This document shows, piece after piece, positions 55,221 through 63,665 of a stretch of DNA of 64,000 nucleotides. Position numbers and translations under genes: made by a program. The stretch is from a virus: positions 1-64,000 of IMG/VR virus record IMGVR_UViG_3300030508_000013; one strand, written 5' to 3'. Below the pieces are notes generated by a model. The model saw only the letters and a list, made by a program, of their open reading frames with translations. It was not told where the DNA came from and did no database searches. Position 1 is the stretch's first letter. Each line of letters begins with the position of its first letter.

Positions 55221-58200
55221 ATGTCAACACCACTTGTTCTTAAATATCCAATTGATCCGACTGGAACTAATCCTGCTAATTTAGTACAGGGTGAAGTTCA
55301 GACGTTGATCCCAAGACCAATACGTGCGGCAGCAACAGATTACGGTGCATTTTATTCTGCTTCCTTGATTGTTACCGACACAGCAAACAATACTATTTTA
55401 ACTTCTGCTCAGTATTACCCAGCAGAAATGTACAAAATTCCAACGGAGATGTACGGTAAGGAAGTATGTGCAATTATCATTATCACTGATCCAACAGTTA
55501 GTAATTCAATATCGTTACAATACCAAGCAGTTGGGGGCATTTTTAGCACAAGTACTGAAGCTATAGTGCAGATGTTAAATGCAGCTCAATTAGATAACAG
55601 ACCAATTACTTGGCCTAACATTGAACAGAAACCAACTGAATTTGTTCCTACTCTGCACACACACAGCACAGATGATTTCTATGGAATGGAATATGTCACG
55701 TTTGCACTGGAGCGTGTACGGCAAGCTATTTTACAAGGTGATGATGTATCACATGATCAAATTTATGCGTATATTGATAAGAACATCGCTGCTGTATCAG
55801 CTGCTCAAGTATCCGCTATTAACGCAGCAATGGCTTTGCATTTAGCAGCAGCTAATCCGCATCCGCAGTATGTATTGATCGCTGATGAAAATATATATCC
55901 TCTTGTAAGAACGCCTACGAATGAAGTCCCTGTCAGTGGGGCGATTGGTGTTAACCCCGAGCTAACGTTGACGGGTAATGAATACTATTCGTTATACGGA
56001 GTGTCCCAAGGCGCGTCTGAGTTTCGTTTATCGGTTAATGCTGGATGTGTTTCTCCTTTTATCTTTGACGCTGTATTAGGGGCTGTAAACACTTATAATT
56101 ATTCAGGGGTTCTTTCTTCTGAAACTGTTTATTACTGGCAAGTTCGGTATCAAGATTCAGAAGGCGTGTGGTCTGCTTGGTCTACTGTTACATCGTTTAC
56201 AAGTGCTGTTATTGGTGTAAATACACCAATAATTAATTCTATAACAAATGGTGCGGTAGGTGTAAGCTTAACACCTATTTTAACAAATAGTGCTTTCTCA
56301 TCAACTGGCATTGTCGATACTCAGACTTCGAGTGTTTTCCAAATATGGACTAACAATTCAGCAATCGGTGTTCCTGTTTGGTCTGATACAGTGAACAGTG
56401 GTAATTTAAATTCTGTTAGTGTGTCTGGCGGGACGTTGCAAATAACAACCACTTATTACGCTAGATCACAACAAGTGGGGGCGTTGCTAGGTGCGTCTAA
56501 TTGGTCGTCGTGGGTAGCTTTTACAACGGCTTCTACGGGAATTACAACGCCGTCGATAATAACCCCCGCAAATGACGCGATAGATGTGTCTATCACGCCA
56601 ACTATCACAGCTTCGGCCTTTACCCCTTTTGGTGGAACGGATACGCAAGCTTCGACTAATTGGGAAATATGGACATTGGGAAGTACGTTAACTCCTGTGG
56701 TTCGAACGTTTACAGCAAGTGGTACGTTTACGCCACCTAGTGACGTTATGTCCGTGACTAGTGTTTCTGGATATGGCGCGGCAGCTGTAGCAAATACAAC
56801 AACACCGGTTACCTATACGTCAGGGGCTGCTTCTACTGCATTTGGTTTCGCATTCCCAGGCGGTGTAAATGCTACTGCTCCTGTTACTACAACAGAAAAT
56901 ACAGTCGCTGTTATTCCTGGCTATTCGTATCCTATTATAGTGCCAACTGGTGGTATTGTTACAATAAACTATTCTACTATTGTTCCTGCGTTAGTATGGT
57001 CATCTGAAAATAATACAACTAACCATACATCGATTACACTGCCGGTAAATAGTATTGTTGCCGATACATTATATCAGATTCGTGTTCAATATACTGGTGT
57101 GCTGCACGGTTCATCTGCGTGGTCTGCATGGAGTTATTTTACTGCTGGTTCACAGGGTGTAAACACTCCGTCTATTACATCGCCAGTTATTGATTCGACA
57201 GGTGTGTCTACATCGCCTACATTATTGGCTAGTGCGTTTTCTGTATTTGGCGGAGCTGACACGCAAGCATCAGCTAGTTGGGAAATATGGACTGCTGGCA
57301 CCGCTGTACCGCATACGCAAGCATTTACTGCGAATGGTACTTGGACAGCTCCTACTGGTGTGTCTAATTTAACTAGTATTGTTGGCCATGGCGCAGCATC
57401 TACGCCAATTAGCGGTATTATTGGTTATGGCCCGTCTTACTATCAGATAGGCTATAATAGTCTTATTGGTGGTTACAACTATACTTCTACACCAACTATT
57501 ACACAAACTAGTGGCAGCATTCAAAGCGGCGCTGGTGGTGGAGTTACTATACTCCCATTATATTCATATACTTCACCAATCGCGGTTGTGCACGGAACAG
57601 TGCCGGATGGAACTTACACCGCGATTGGGACTAACATTAGTGCCAATGACGTAACTTCGCCAGTAATGACCGCCGTTGTATCTGGAAATATCGTTACATC
57701 AGTAACAGTAACGCCTGGGCTTACAATAGAGGGATCTCAAGAAGATGCATTTGCACTGTGGAATATAACTTTTGACATAGGTAATTACTTACAGGGGTTC
57801 GCAAGCGCTAATGTAAATACTGGAACTTATTACGCAACTGCAACAATTGCTCAAGGCGTAGCAAACAGCGCAACAGCTATTACGTATCAGGTATCTGGGG
57901 GCGGAGGCAGTACATTTACGATTAGTTCTACACCTGTACTTACAGCTGGAAATGCTGAATACGGCACTGTTGGCTATACCGCTGGCGCCAACGCTACTGC
58001 TGTCGGTAATACATTTCTTGGTGCCACCGGTTCTGCTGCCCCGGTTGTCGTTACAGATACAAACGTTGCTGTTGTTCCCGGAACAAGTTATCCTATTGTT
58101 GTTCCTACTGGCGCTAGTGTAACAATCAATTGGAGTACAGGTACTGCTGGCGCATTAGCATGGTCGGCTGAAGGCGATACGGCTGATAAGACATCTATAA

Positions 58201-59654
58201 CTGTTCCTTCTGGGACATTAAGTAGTTTGTCATCTTACGTAGCTCGTGTTAAATACACTGGCAATATGTACGGTACTTCAGCATGGTCCACTTGGGATGG
58301 GTTTACTACAGGTAACGAAGGTGTTAATACACCTACTATTATATCGCCAGCAAATAGTTCATCTGTTTCAACGTCAACGTTAACATTGACAGGAAGTACA
58401 TTTTCTGCATACGGAACAACAGACACACACGCTTCAACTAATTGGGAGCTATGGTCTGTAGCTACAACACCTGTGTTATTATGGTCATATGAACTTGACA
58501 CTGTTAATCTAACGTCAATTACAGTACCTAGTAGTTACTTAACTGACGGTGTATCGTATCAAGCTCGTATACAGTACACTGGTGCTGCAGCTGGTTCTTC
58601 TGAATGGTCTGCGTGGGATGTGTTCACAATGGCTTGGCCTGTCGGTCCTACAGTTATAGGTGAATCATGGGGTGGCGGTTACTTCATGGGGAATGTTACT
58701 GTTGGCGCAGCAAATATGGCAATCATCCTAGCACCAAAAACATCTGGTGAACATTCTGGAGAAATACTATATACGTCAAATGGTCCTTCGCCATCTGGGG
58801 CTTATTCTACTACTGATTCGGTGGCAGATACAGCTGCATGGGCGTCATTAGGCGCTGGTTCTCCTGCTGCTATATTTGTAAGTGCTTTAACAATTGGCGG
58901 GTATAGTGATTGGCAAATACCGTCATCGGCGGTATGGGACCTAGTTACGGCAAATGCGAATCCAACTACAACTACGTCTGCATTGTATATTACCGGCGGA
59001 CAAGAAGTAATTGAAAATGCGTGGTATTGGTCTTCGACAGCATACGACGACATTAGTACAAACTCTGTTTATGTTAATGCTGTACCTGCTGTAGCAGCAC
59101 ACACGATACCAGCTACTGCTGCTATACCGTCTTACACCACAGGGGCTGCACCAAGTTATACCATACCAGCGGTTCCTTCAACGCCATCGTCACCAGGCAC
59201 CCCGATATACCAAACCATATCTGGCGGCACTGGTTTCTTTAGCATGTCAGAGACTGGAAACACTTTACCTAGTAATTACGGCCAATGCCCAGCAGGGCAA
59301 GCTTTGCTCAGTGAATATGACCAAACATCCACAGATCATGGATGGGTGTGGTCTTGTCAGATTCAAGATAGGGTTATTACCGGCTATGTTCCAGGAACTG
59401 CTGTAGCGCAAATACCAGCAGTTCCGGCTGTATTTGTACCTGCTGTTCCAGGGACTGTGCATCCTGCTGTACCGGCACAGCCTGCTCAATATATCGCCGC
59501 AACACCAGCTGTACCTGGTCATTGGGATACGTCAACTTATACAACGTACGACGCCTATGCGTTTAACTATAGTAACTCTACTATGCAGTTACCAAAGCCA
59601 ACGAACACGGCGTTATACGTGAGAGCAGTTAGGTTAGTTCCTGTTGGATCGTAA
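55221..59654 (+). CDS. Giant tail fibre with five Ig/FN3-like repeats and a DUF1566-like tip (1477 aa)
   Basis: A 1477-aa protein. An N-terminal attachment module (about 1-130) is shared with 52223-53086. Five repeats follow, each ending in a WSxW motif (VWSAWSTVTSF, NWSSWVAFTT, AWSAWSYFTAG, AWSTWDGFTTG, EWSAWDVFTMA). Between them are FPGG/VIPGxxYPxxVPTGG modules (near 544 and 932) like those of 43223-45628. The tip (about 1145-1477) resembles DUF1566: SDWQIPSSAVWDLV, YYWSSTAY-type and LYVRAVRLVP. A Pro-Ala-Val-rich insertion of about 150 residues splits the tip. Probable receptor-binding fibre. Confidence 0.75.
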   Translation: MSTPLVLKYPIDPTGTNPANLVQGEVQTLIPRPIRAAATDYGAFYSASLIVTDTANNTILTSAQYYPAEMYKIPTEMYGKEVCAIIIITDPTVSNSISLQYQAVGGIFSTSTEAIVQMLNAAQLDNRPITWPNIEQKPTEFVPTLHTHSTDDFYGMEYVTFALERVRQAILQGDDVSHDQIYAYIDKNIAAVSAAQVSAINAAMALHLAAANPHPQYVLIADENIYPLVRTPTNEVPVSGAIGVNPELTLTGNEYYSLYGVSQGASEFRLSVNAGCVSPFIFDAVLGAVNTYNYSGVLSSETVYYWQVRYQDSEGVWSAWSTVTSFTSAVIGVNTPIINSITNGAVGVSLTPILTNSAFSSTGIVDTQTSSVFQIWTNNSAIGVPVWSDTVNSGNLNSVSVSGGTLQITTTYYARSQQVGALLGASNWSSWVAFTTASTGITTPSIITPANDAIDVSITPTITASAFTPFGGTDTQASTNWEIWTLGSTLTPVVRTFTASGTFTPPSDVMSVTSVSGYGAAAVANTTTPVTYTSGAASTAFGFAFPGGVNATAPVTTTENTVAVIPGYSYPIIVPTGGIVTINYSTIVPALVWSSENNTTNHTSITLPVNSIVADTLYQIRVQYTGVLHGSSAWSAWSYFTAGSQGVNTPSITSPVIDSTGVSTSPTLLASAFSVFGGADTQASASWEIWTAGTAVPHTQAFTANGTWTAPTGVSNLTSIVGHGAASTPISGIIGYGPSYYQIGYNSLIGGYNYTSTPTITQTSGSIQSGAGGGVTILPLYSYTSPIAVVHGTVPDGTYTAIGTNISANDVTSPVMTAVVSGNIVTSVTVTPGLTIEGSQEDAFALWNITFDIGNYLQGFASANVNTGTYYATATIAQGVANSATAITYQVSGGGGSTFTISSTPVLTAGNAEYGTVGYTAGANATAVGNTFLGATGSAAPVVVTDTNVAVVPGTSYPIVVPTGASVTINWSTGTAGALAWSAEGDTADKTSITVPSGTLSSLSSYVARVKYTGNMYGTSAWSTWDGFTTGNEGVNTPTIISPANSSSVSTSTLTLTGSTFSAYGTTDTHASTNWELWSVATTPVLLWSYELDTVNLTSITVPSSYLTDGVSYQARIQYTGAAAGSSEWSAWDVFTMAWPVGPTVIGESWGGGYFMGNVTVGAANMAIILAPKTSGEHSGEILYTSNGPSPSGAYSTTDSVADTAAWASLGAGSPAAIFVSALTIGGYSDWQIPSSAVWDLVTANANPTTTTSALYITGGQEVIENAWYWSSTAYDDISTNSVYVNAVPAVAAHTIPATAAIPSYTTGAAPSYTIPAVPSTPSSPGTPIYQTISGGTGFFSMSETGNTLPSNYGQCPAGQALLSEYDQTSTDHGWVWSCQIQDRVITGYVPGTAVAQIPAVPAVFVPAVPGTVHPAVPAQPAQYIAATPAVPGHWDTSTYTTYDAYAFNYSNSTMQLPKPTNTALYVRAVRLVPVGS

Positions 59655-59677
59655 TTTACAAGCCATATTGTGAAGAT

Positions 59678-59712
59678 TGACGTGAGAATTAAAAACACTC
59701 ACGTCATTTCTA
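59678..59712 (+). terminator. Probable terminator after the giant fibre
   Basis: A 9-bp stem (59678-59686 with 59698-59706, TGACGTGAG/CTCACGTCA) is followed by TTTCTAAT. The T run is short, so termination may be partial. Confidence 0.55.
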
Positions 59713-59742
59713 ATAACTCTCTATCTCTCTAGGTAAATAAAA

Positions 59743-60168
59743 ATGACACAACCAACGCCAATCGTAGTAAATGGTCCTTCTGTAAAAGGATCTTTAGGCA
59801 TGTCAAGTGTAAGCGAAAAATGTGCTTTACCTGATGGTGTATATGTTCCTCTTTTTACTGCTCCATCAGGATGTGCTGATGTAGTTGTAAACTATCGTAT
59901 TGTCTCAAATGACATCACTACTGATACTACTGTTCGTGCTGCTATTTGCAATTCTGGTTACGTAGCGGGCACTGCTCCTAGTCCAGCAGATTGGATTCAA
60001 CCAGGTAATTTTAAGATTGGGCCAAGTGGCGTTACAGTAGGTATTATGGAAGATACATCTGTAGTTATGGGTCCTGGTGAAGTGCTTGTTGTATGGGCGT
60101 CTAACGGAACAAGTAGTGCGTTTATTGCCACTGCTAGAGTACATGGCTTCCAAAAAGCGACTTCTTAA
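59743..60168 (+). CDS. Small beta-rich structural protein (141 aa)
   Basis: The 141-aa protein MTQPTPIVVNGPSVKGSLGM has the look of a single beta-sandwich (LPDGVYVPLFTAPSGCADVVV, GEVLVVWASNG). Similar small proteins in jumbo phage fibre loci are virion decoration or fibre-associated proteins. Located between the giant fibre and another fibre gene. No specific assignment. Confidence 0.6.
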   Translation: MTQPTPIVVNGPSVKGSLGMSSVSEKCALPDGVYVPLFTAPSGCADVVVNYRIVSNDITTDTTVRAAICNSGYVAGTAPSPADWIQPGNFKIGPSGVTVGIMEDTSVVMGPGEVLVVWASNGTSSAFIATARVHGFQKATS

Positions 60169-60185
60169 TTTAGAAAGGACTTAGC

Positions 60186-60809
60186 ATGTCACAGTCTTAT
60201 GGTAACGCGCGTTACGGTCAACAGGCTACTGCCATCGCGGTAACAGCTGCTGCGACGGTAGCCGCTAACGCAATGACTTTAGCAAATTCATTTTCTTCTC
60301 AATTAACTAATGTCGAAGCTAGTCTAGCGGCAGCTATCGTAACTATCAATAACACAGGAACGATGGTAGCAGAAGAAACTAGTAGAGCAGAATCAGTAGA
60401 AACAATACTGCAACAGGATATAAATAACATTGTACTAAGTTCTGGCGGAATCGTTACATTACCATACACTATTCCATTCTCATGTTTTGATCCAATCATG
60501 GTAACATCGATATTAGATGGTACAATTGTAACTGAACAAGTTACATTACCAGTGAACTTAACAGGATCGTTTGGTAAGTGCGGCATTGCTCCAGTGACTT
60601 CTAATTCTCAATTCGATATATTGATAAATGGAACCACTGTTGGCGAAGTTCTATTTAGCCCCGGCTCAACAAACGCTACATTTACTTTTGCAGCACAACA
60701 AGTATTAAATCCTGGAGATTTAATTATTCTTCAAGTGAGTAGCGGTGTATTTGATACCAGTCTAGAAAATGTGTTTATAACATTAACTGGTACTTATACC
60801 TCAGCTTAA
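60186..60809 (+). CDS. Tail-fibre-like protein with C-terminal beta domain (207 aa)
   Basis: The N-terminal helix (about 1-85) has coiled-coil character. A C-terminal beta domain with FGKCGIAPVTSNSQFDIL, INGTTVGEVLFSPGSTNATF and NPGDLIILQVSSGVFD resembles a domain repeatedly found at the end of phage fibre proteins. Probably a trimeric fibre or fibre tip. AAAGGA Shine-Dalgarno before the ATG. Confidence 0.6.
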   Translation: MSQSYGNARYGQQATAIAVTAAATVAANAMTLANSFSSQLTNVEASLAAAIVTINNTGTMVAEETSRAESVETILQQDINNIVLSSGGIVTLPYTIPFSCFDPIMVTSILDGTIVTEQVTLPVNLTGSFGKCGIAPVTSNSQFDILINGTTVGEVLFSPGSTNATFTFAAQQVLNPGDLIILQVSSGVFDTSLENVFITLTGTYTSA

Positions 60810-60910
60810 AATATTAATTTTTTTATATATCACACATGAATAGTGTGCGATGCAAATCACTTATTTTAGTGGTTTATTATTTTCTCAACAACTTACTAAG
60901 GATGTTAAAA

Positions 60911-61201
60911 ATGACTACACCTTTTCCGATTAAACGAAATGTTCTGCGTATGATTCATTGGTTGATTATAGCAGCATTGTTTTATTTTGTTGCTTATTGC
61001 TTATCAATCGACGAAGAGCTTCGTCAGCTTTCTACAATCTCTTGGAAACTCGGCAATGTAACTGTAGGCGGTTATGTGGGCTATTGGCTAGATAGGCATT
61101 TGTTCCAAACAAGGATAGATGACACTAGCCCGCCACTGTTACAGATCAGGAGAGCCGTGATTGTGGCAGCTAGTATCTTTGCTGTATCGACAGGATTGTA
61201 A
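60911..61201 (+). CDS. Holin-like membrane protein (96 aa)
   Basis: The frame opens at 60836, but AAGGAT stands 7 nt upstream of the ATG at 60911 (MTTPFPIKRNVLRM), which is preferred. Three hydrophobic segments are visible (WLIIAALFYFVAYCL, LGNVTVGGYVGYWL, AVIVAASIFAVSTGL). The phrase GGYVGYWLDRHLF resembles putative 2/3-transmembrane phage holins. It is followed 1 nt later by a transglycosylase endolysin, forming a lysis pair. Holins form pores in the inner membrane at lysis time. Confidence 0.65.
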   Translation: MTTPFPIKRNVLRMIHWLIIAALFYFVAYCLSIDEELRQLSTISWKLGNVTVGGYVGYWLDRHLFQTRIDDTSPPLLQIRRAVIVAASIFAVSTGL

Positions 61202-61202
61202 A

Positions 61203-61910
61203 ATGAAACGCATCCTCTTATGTTTAGATAAGTGGGCGACTATTATTTACGGGATTTTAATAGCTATTGTTTTATTGTTCGTTGTTGCGAATAGCGTATC
61301 TGCTGCTATCATCAATACACATAAACCAATAGTTAAACAATCAGTCCCACGGACCCCTGTAATTATGCTGCAATATAGAGCTGCGTTAACAAGAGAAGCA
61401 CAGTTTGTTTACGGCATAAACGCACCTATCCCTATGTTCGCTGGTCAGATATGGCAAGAGTCCGGCGGTAAAGCAAATGCAAAGGCATGGGATTTAGGAA
61501 TGGGGTTAGGACAATTCGAACCGGGCACAGCAAAAGAAATAGTGAAGTTGTATCCTGAATTAGGACCATCTGACCCTTTCAATCCTGTATGGTCAATACG
61601 GGCTTTGGTAAGATATGATGATTGGATATACAAGCGCGTTAAAGGCGTTAATGCATGTGAGGTGTGGGGTGGTAGCTTAGATGGCTACAACGCAGGTCTG
61701 GGGTATGTTCAGAAAGCTCAGAGAGCATCTCCTGATCCTACTGTCTGGTTTACTAAGACCGAATATGTGCCTACAGGCCAAACAGCCAAGAATAAAGAAT
61801 ACAGTCGTGTCTACCCACGAATTATTCTTTTTAAACACCAAGCTATGTTTTCTACTTGGGGAGCATTAACGTGTTTACCGTATGTTCCAGTTGGTAAAAA
61901 TTCTTTTTAA
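61203..61910 (+). CDS. Signal-anchored endolysin, lytic transglycosylase (SLT) type
   Basis: A 235-aa product from the ATG at 61203 (AGGA 7 nt upstream; the open frame extends back to an upstream ATG at 61161 inside the holin gene). An N-terminal membrane helix (about 12-35) is followed by an SLT domain: AGQIWQESGGKANAKAWDLG with catalytic Glu86, then MGLGQFEPGTA and YNAGLGYVQKA. An uncleaved membrane anchor points to secretion through the host Sec system, as in signal-arrest-release endolysins of Gram-negative phages. It cleaves the glycan strands of peptidoglycan. Confidence 0.85.
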   Translation: MKRILLCLDKWATIIYGILIAIVLLFVVANSVSAAIINTHKPIVKQSVPRTPVIMLQYRAALTREAQFVYGINAPIPMFAGQIWQESGGKANAKAWDLGMGLGQFEPGTAKEIVKLYPELGPSDPFNPVWSIRALVRYDDWIYKRVKGVNACEVWGGSLDGYNAGLGYVQKAQRASPDPTVWFTKTEYVPTGQTAKNKEYSRVYPRIILFKHQAMFSTWGALTCLPYVPVGKNSF

Positions 61911-61943
61911 TTTTTATGTTGGTTTGAATAAACAAAAAAAATA

Positions 61944-61981
61944 GGCATAAAGTCAGAGAGAAAACTCTCTGACTTTATGCC
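61944..61981. terminator. Bidirectional terminator, perfect 17-bp stem including the GGCATA/TATGCC collar
   Basis: GGCATAAAGTCAGAGAG (61944-61960) pairs perfectly with 61965-61981, loop AAAA. On the minus strand it is followed by a T-rich run (complement of 61932-61943). It ends the lysis operon and the leftward operon 61995-62945. Confidence 0.85.
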
Positions 61982-61994
61982 GTACAGTTAACTT

Positions 61995-62405
61995 CTAATC
62001 TCTCAGTTTTAAACCTTTATCAGCTAACGCTCTCTTTATTTGCTCAACGTCAACGTTGGATATGCGAGGCAGCTCTTTCAATAGCGATTCAGTTAGTAAT
62101 GCTACATCGCCCACTGTATTAATACCAGATTTAATTAAATTATCTTCTAGTAAACGCGGTAGCCATAACATCACAACTGATTGGGTTAGTAGTGGTGTAT
62201 TGATATTTTGTTCTGCTGTTACTTTTGCATTCCTATTAAAAAGAGATTCGGCTTCTTCAAGATGCTTCCATGATTCTCTCATATGCCTTAAAACAATTTC
62301 TTCCCTTTCAATAGCAGTTGTTGATATTGATTCACCAGGGGTTAATTGCGCCATTACTTGGTAATACGCTGCCTTAGCTAATAGTACAGCTATTTTATCA
62401 TTCAT
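61995..62405 (-). CDS. Small protein with RNA polymerase alpha-CTD-like helix-hairpin-helix domain (136 aa)
   Basis: The last about 60 residues (LWLPRLLEDNLIKSGINTVG, DVALLTESLLKELP, VEQIKRALADKGLKLRD) follow the pattern of the bacterial RNA polymerase alpha C-terminal domain (hydrophobic helix, IxxIGDLVxxTExxLL, IKxxLxxxGLxLG). The N-terminal half is helical and unrelated to alpha NTD. A second such protein lies at 63089-63526. It overlaps the upstream small membrane gene by 8 nt. Possible role: host transcription interference or use of alpha-like contacts. Inferred. Confidence 0.55.
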   Translation of the reverse strand: MNDKIAVLLAKAAYYQVMAQLTPGESISTTAIEREEIVLRHMRESWKHLEEAESLFNRNAKVTAEQNINTPLLTQSVVMLWLPRLLEDNLIKSGINTVGDVALLTESLLKELPRISNVDVEQIKRALADKGLKLRD

Positions 62406-62610
62406 GATTATCCTCTTTCTCTTTTTGTGTCTTATTTAATTTATCAAGTAACGCACTAGCATTACGTGTTAAAAGTTCTTCTGGTGTAGGTGGTTTATCA
62501 GTTAGAAATGTATCGTCGTAATATAGTTCTTTTCTACGAAATGGTAAATATAAAAATAGAAGTAATAAAATAACAAAAACAACAATCAAAAAGATCGTAA
62601 ACGTATCCAA
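62398..62610 (-). CDS. Small membrane-anchored protein (70 aa)
   Basis: A 70-aa protein with an N-terminal membrane helix (TFTIFLIVVFVILLLLFLYL) and a polar cytoplasmic tail (TPEELLTRNASALLDKLN). It overlaps the next gene by 8 nt (coupled). Similar one-helix proteins are frequent in phages. Role unknown; spanin-like function cannot be supported because there is no periplasmic domain. Confidence 0.6.
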   Translation of the reverse strand: MDTFTIFLIVVFVILLLLFLYLPFRRKELYYDDTFLTDKPPTPEELLTRNASALLDKLNKTQKEKEDNHE

Positions 62611-62612
62611 TT

Positions 62613-62945
62613 TTAAATACCCCTTTTTGCAATAACAATATAAGCCACCACGTCGTTTGCCTTCGGTTCCTTACCGTCCCATCTCCATCGGAAGTAATGA
62701 GCACTCAGACACTTCTCATCACCGTCTCTACGCTTAATCAATACACGCGTATTCTTACTCACTGGTGAATCGCCCATTCCTAACCAGCATAACCATTCCC
62801 TATCTCCTTTTTTAACTTTCTTATGTTGAACAGGTATTAATAATTCTTTCAACGATGTCATCTCTTCCACCGTTATACCACAGCTCTCTAATTTTTTAAT
62901 TAACGCAGTGGCTGCTGTTCTAATAAGCTCTGCTCTTGTTACCAC
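62613..62945 (-). CDS. Hypothetical phage protein (110 aa)
   Basis: The 110-aa protein has a helical N-terminus (RTAATALIKKLESCGITVEEM) and a basic beta-rich C-terminal half with several tryptophans (DREWLCWLG, HYFRWRWDGKEPKANDVVAY). The second half resembles small phage proteins with an SH3-like look. First gene of a three-gene leftward operon that ends at 61995. Function unknown. Confidence 0.6.
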   Translation of the reverse strand: MVTRAELIRTAATALIKKLESCGITVEEMTSLKELLIPVQHKKVKKGDREWLCWLGMGDSPVSKNTRVLIKRRDGDEKCLSAHYFRWRWDGKEPKANDVVAYIVIAKRGI

Positions 62946-63030
62946 AATACTCTCCTTTTAAATAAAGTATAAAAAATACATATCTGAAAAATGTATCTAT
63001 GTATTTTTCTACTCTATCAATAATTACTAT

Positions 63031-63092
63031 GTAACACTACGCTACTACTGGAACCTTCCCTAATCCCAGTAGTAGCGTAGATTCTCATCTAT
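63031..63092 (-). terminator. Hairpin terminator after the alpha-CTD-like gene, with GGCATA at its base
   Basis: A perfect 15-bp stem (63037-63051 with 63066-63080). On the minus strand CCGGCATAG, which contains the stop codon of 63089-63526, comes just before the hairpin. No strong T run follows. Confidence 0.65.
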
Positions 63093-63526
63093 GCCGGAAA
63101 TGAATCAGGTCTTTTCCAATTAGGTAACTTCATCCCTAGCTTCAAATTGTGTTCTGCTAGTGCTTTAGTAATTGTTAAAACATAAAGTGAATCCTCGCTT
63201 GTTGTATTTAATAACTTAGCCAGTGAATGTTTAGTCATCTGAACTAATTCACCAATGTAACTTACGTTATTAATAAACAATTTATTTTCTGTTTCTTTTG
63301 GCAATCCCAACACATTAACAGATAGACTGTAGTAACATGGTTCAGCTTTAGGAACACCCATCCAATCCAAGTATTTATCAGCAGCATTGAATAATTGTTC
63401 TGCTAAATCAAACTGCGCGTATGCTAAAACAGTCTCTTTACGTTCGTAAAGAATTCTACCTTTTTCAAAATGATATTTCGCTCTATCTACTAGCAATTGA
63501 AAACGTGCATTCATTTCCATTCTCAT
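63089..63526 (-). CDS. RNA polymerase alpha-CTD-like protein (145 aa)
   Basis: Residues about 60-145 closely resemble bacterial alpha-CTD: YYSLSVNVLGLPKETEN, then INNVSYIGELVQMTKHSLAK, then ITKALAEHNLKLGMKLPNW. The E. coli counterpart reads [30 protein letters not shown]...IKDVLASRGLSLGMRLENW. The first 55 residues form a separate helical hairpin (LLVDRAKYHFEKGRILYERK). Alpha-CTD binds UP-element DNA and transcription factors. A stand-alone phage copy could compete for these or tether other factors to DNA. Start among three close ATGs (63526, 63520, 63514) is uncertain. Confidence 0.7.
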   Translation of the reverse strand: MRMEMNARFQLLVDRAKYHFEKGRILYERKETVLAYAQFDLAEQLFNAADKYLDWMGVPKAEPCYYSLSVNVLGLPKETENKLFINNVSYIGELVQMTKHSLAKLLNTTSEDSLYVLTITKALAEHNLKLGMKLPNWKRPDSFPA

Positions 63527-63630
63527 TTATTTAAAAAACAATTACACTATAACTATATCAAAGTAATTATATATGTCTGAATTATTTTGTATTAACGGCA
63601 TAATAGCTAGGTAGTTATACCTAGCTAAAT
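63527..63630 (-). other. Intergenic promoter/terminator region
   Basis: A 10-bp hairpin (63604-63613 with 63618-63627) is followed on the minus strand by TTATGCCGTTA, another instance of the collar word. The AT-rich stretch 63540-63590 upstream of 63526 probably contains the promoter of the alpha-CTD-like gene. Confidence 0.45.
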
Positions 63631-63665
63631 ATAAAGTAAAATACAAAGTCAAAAGACAAGAAGTG

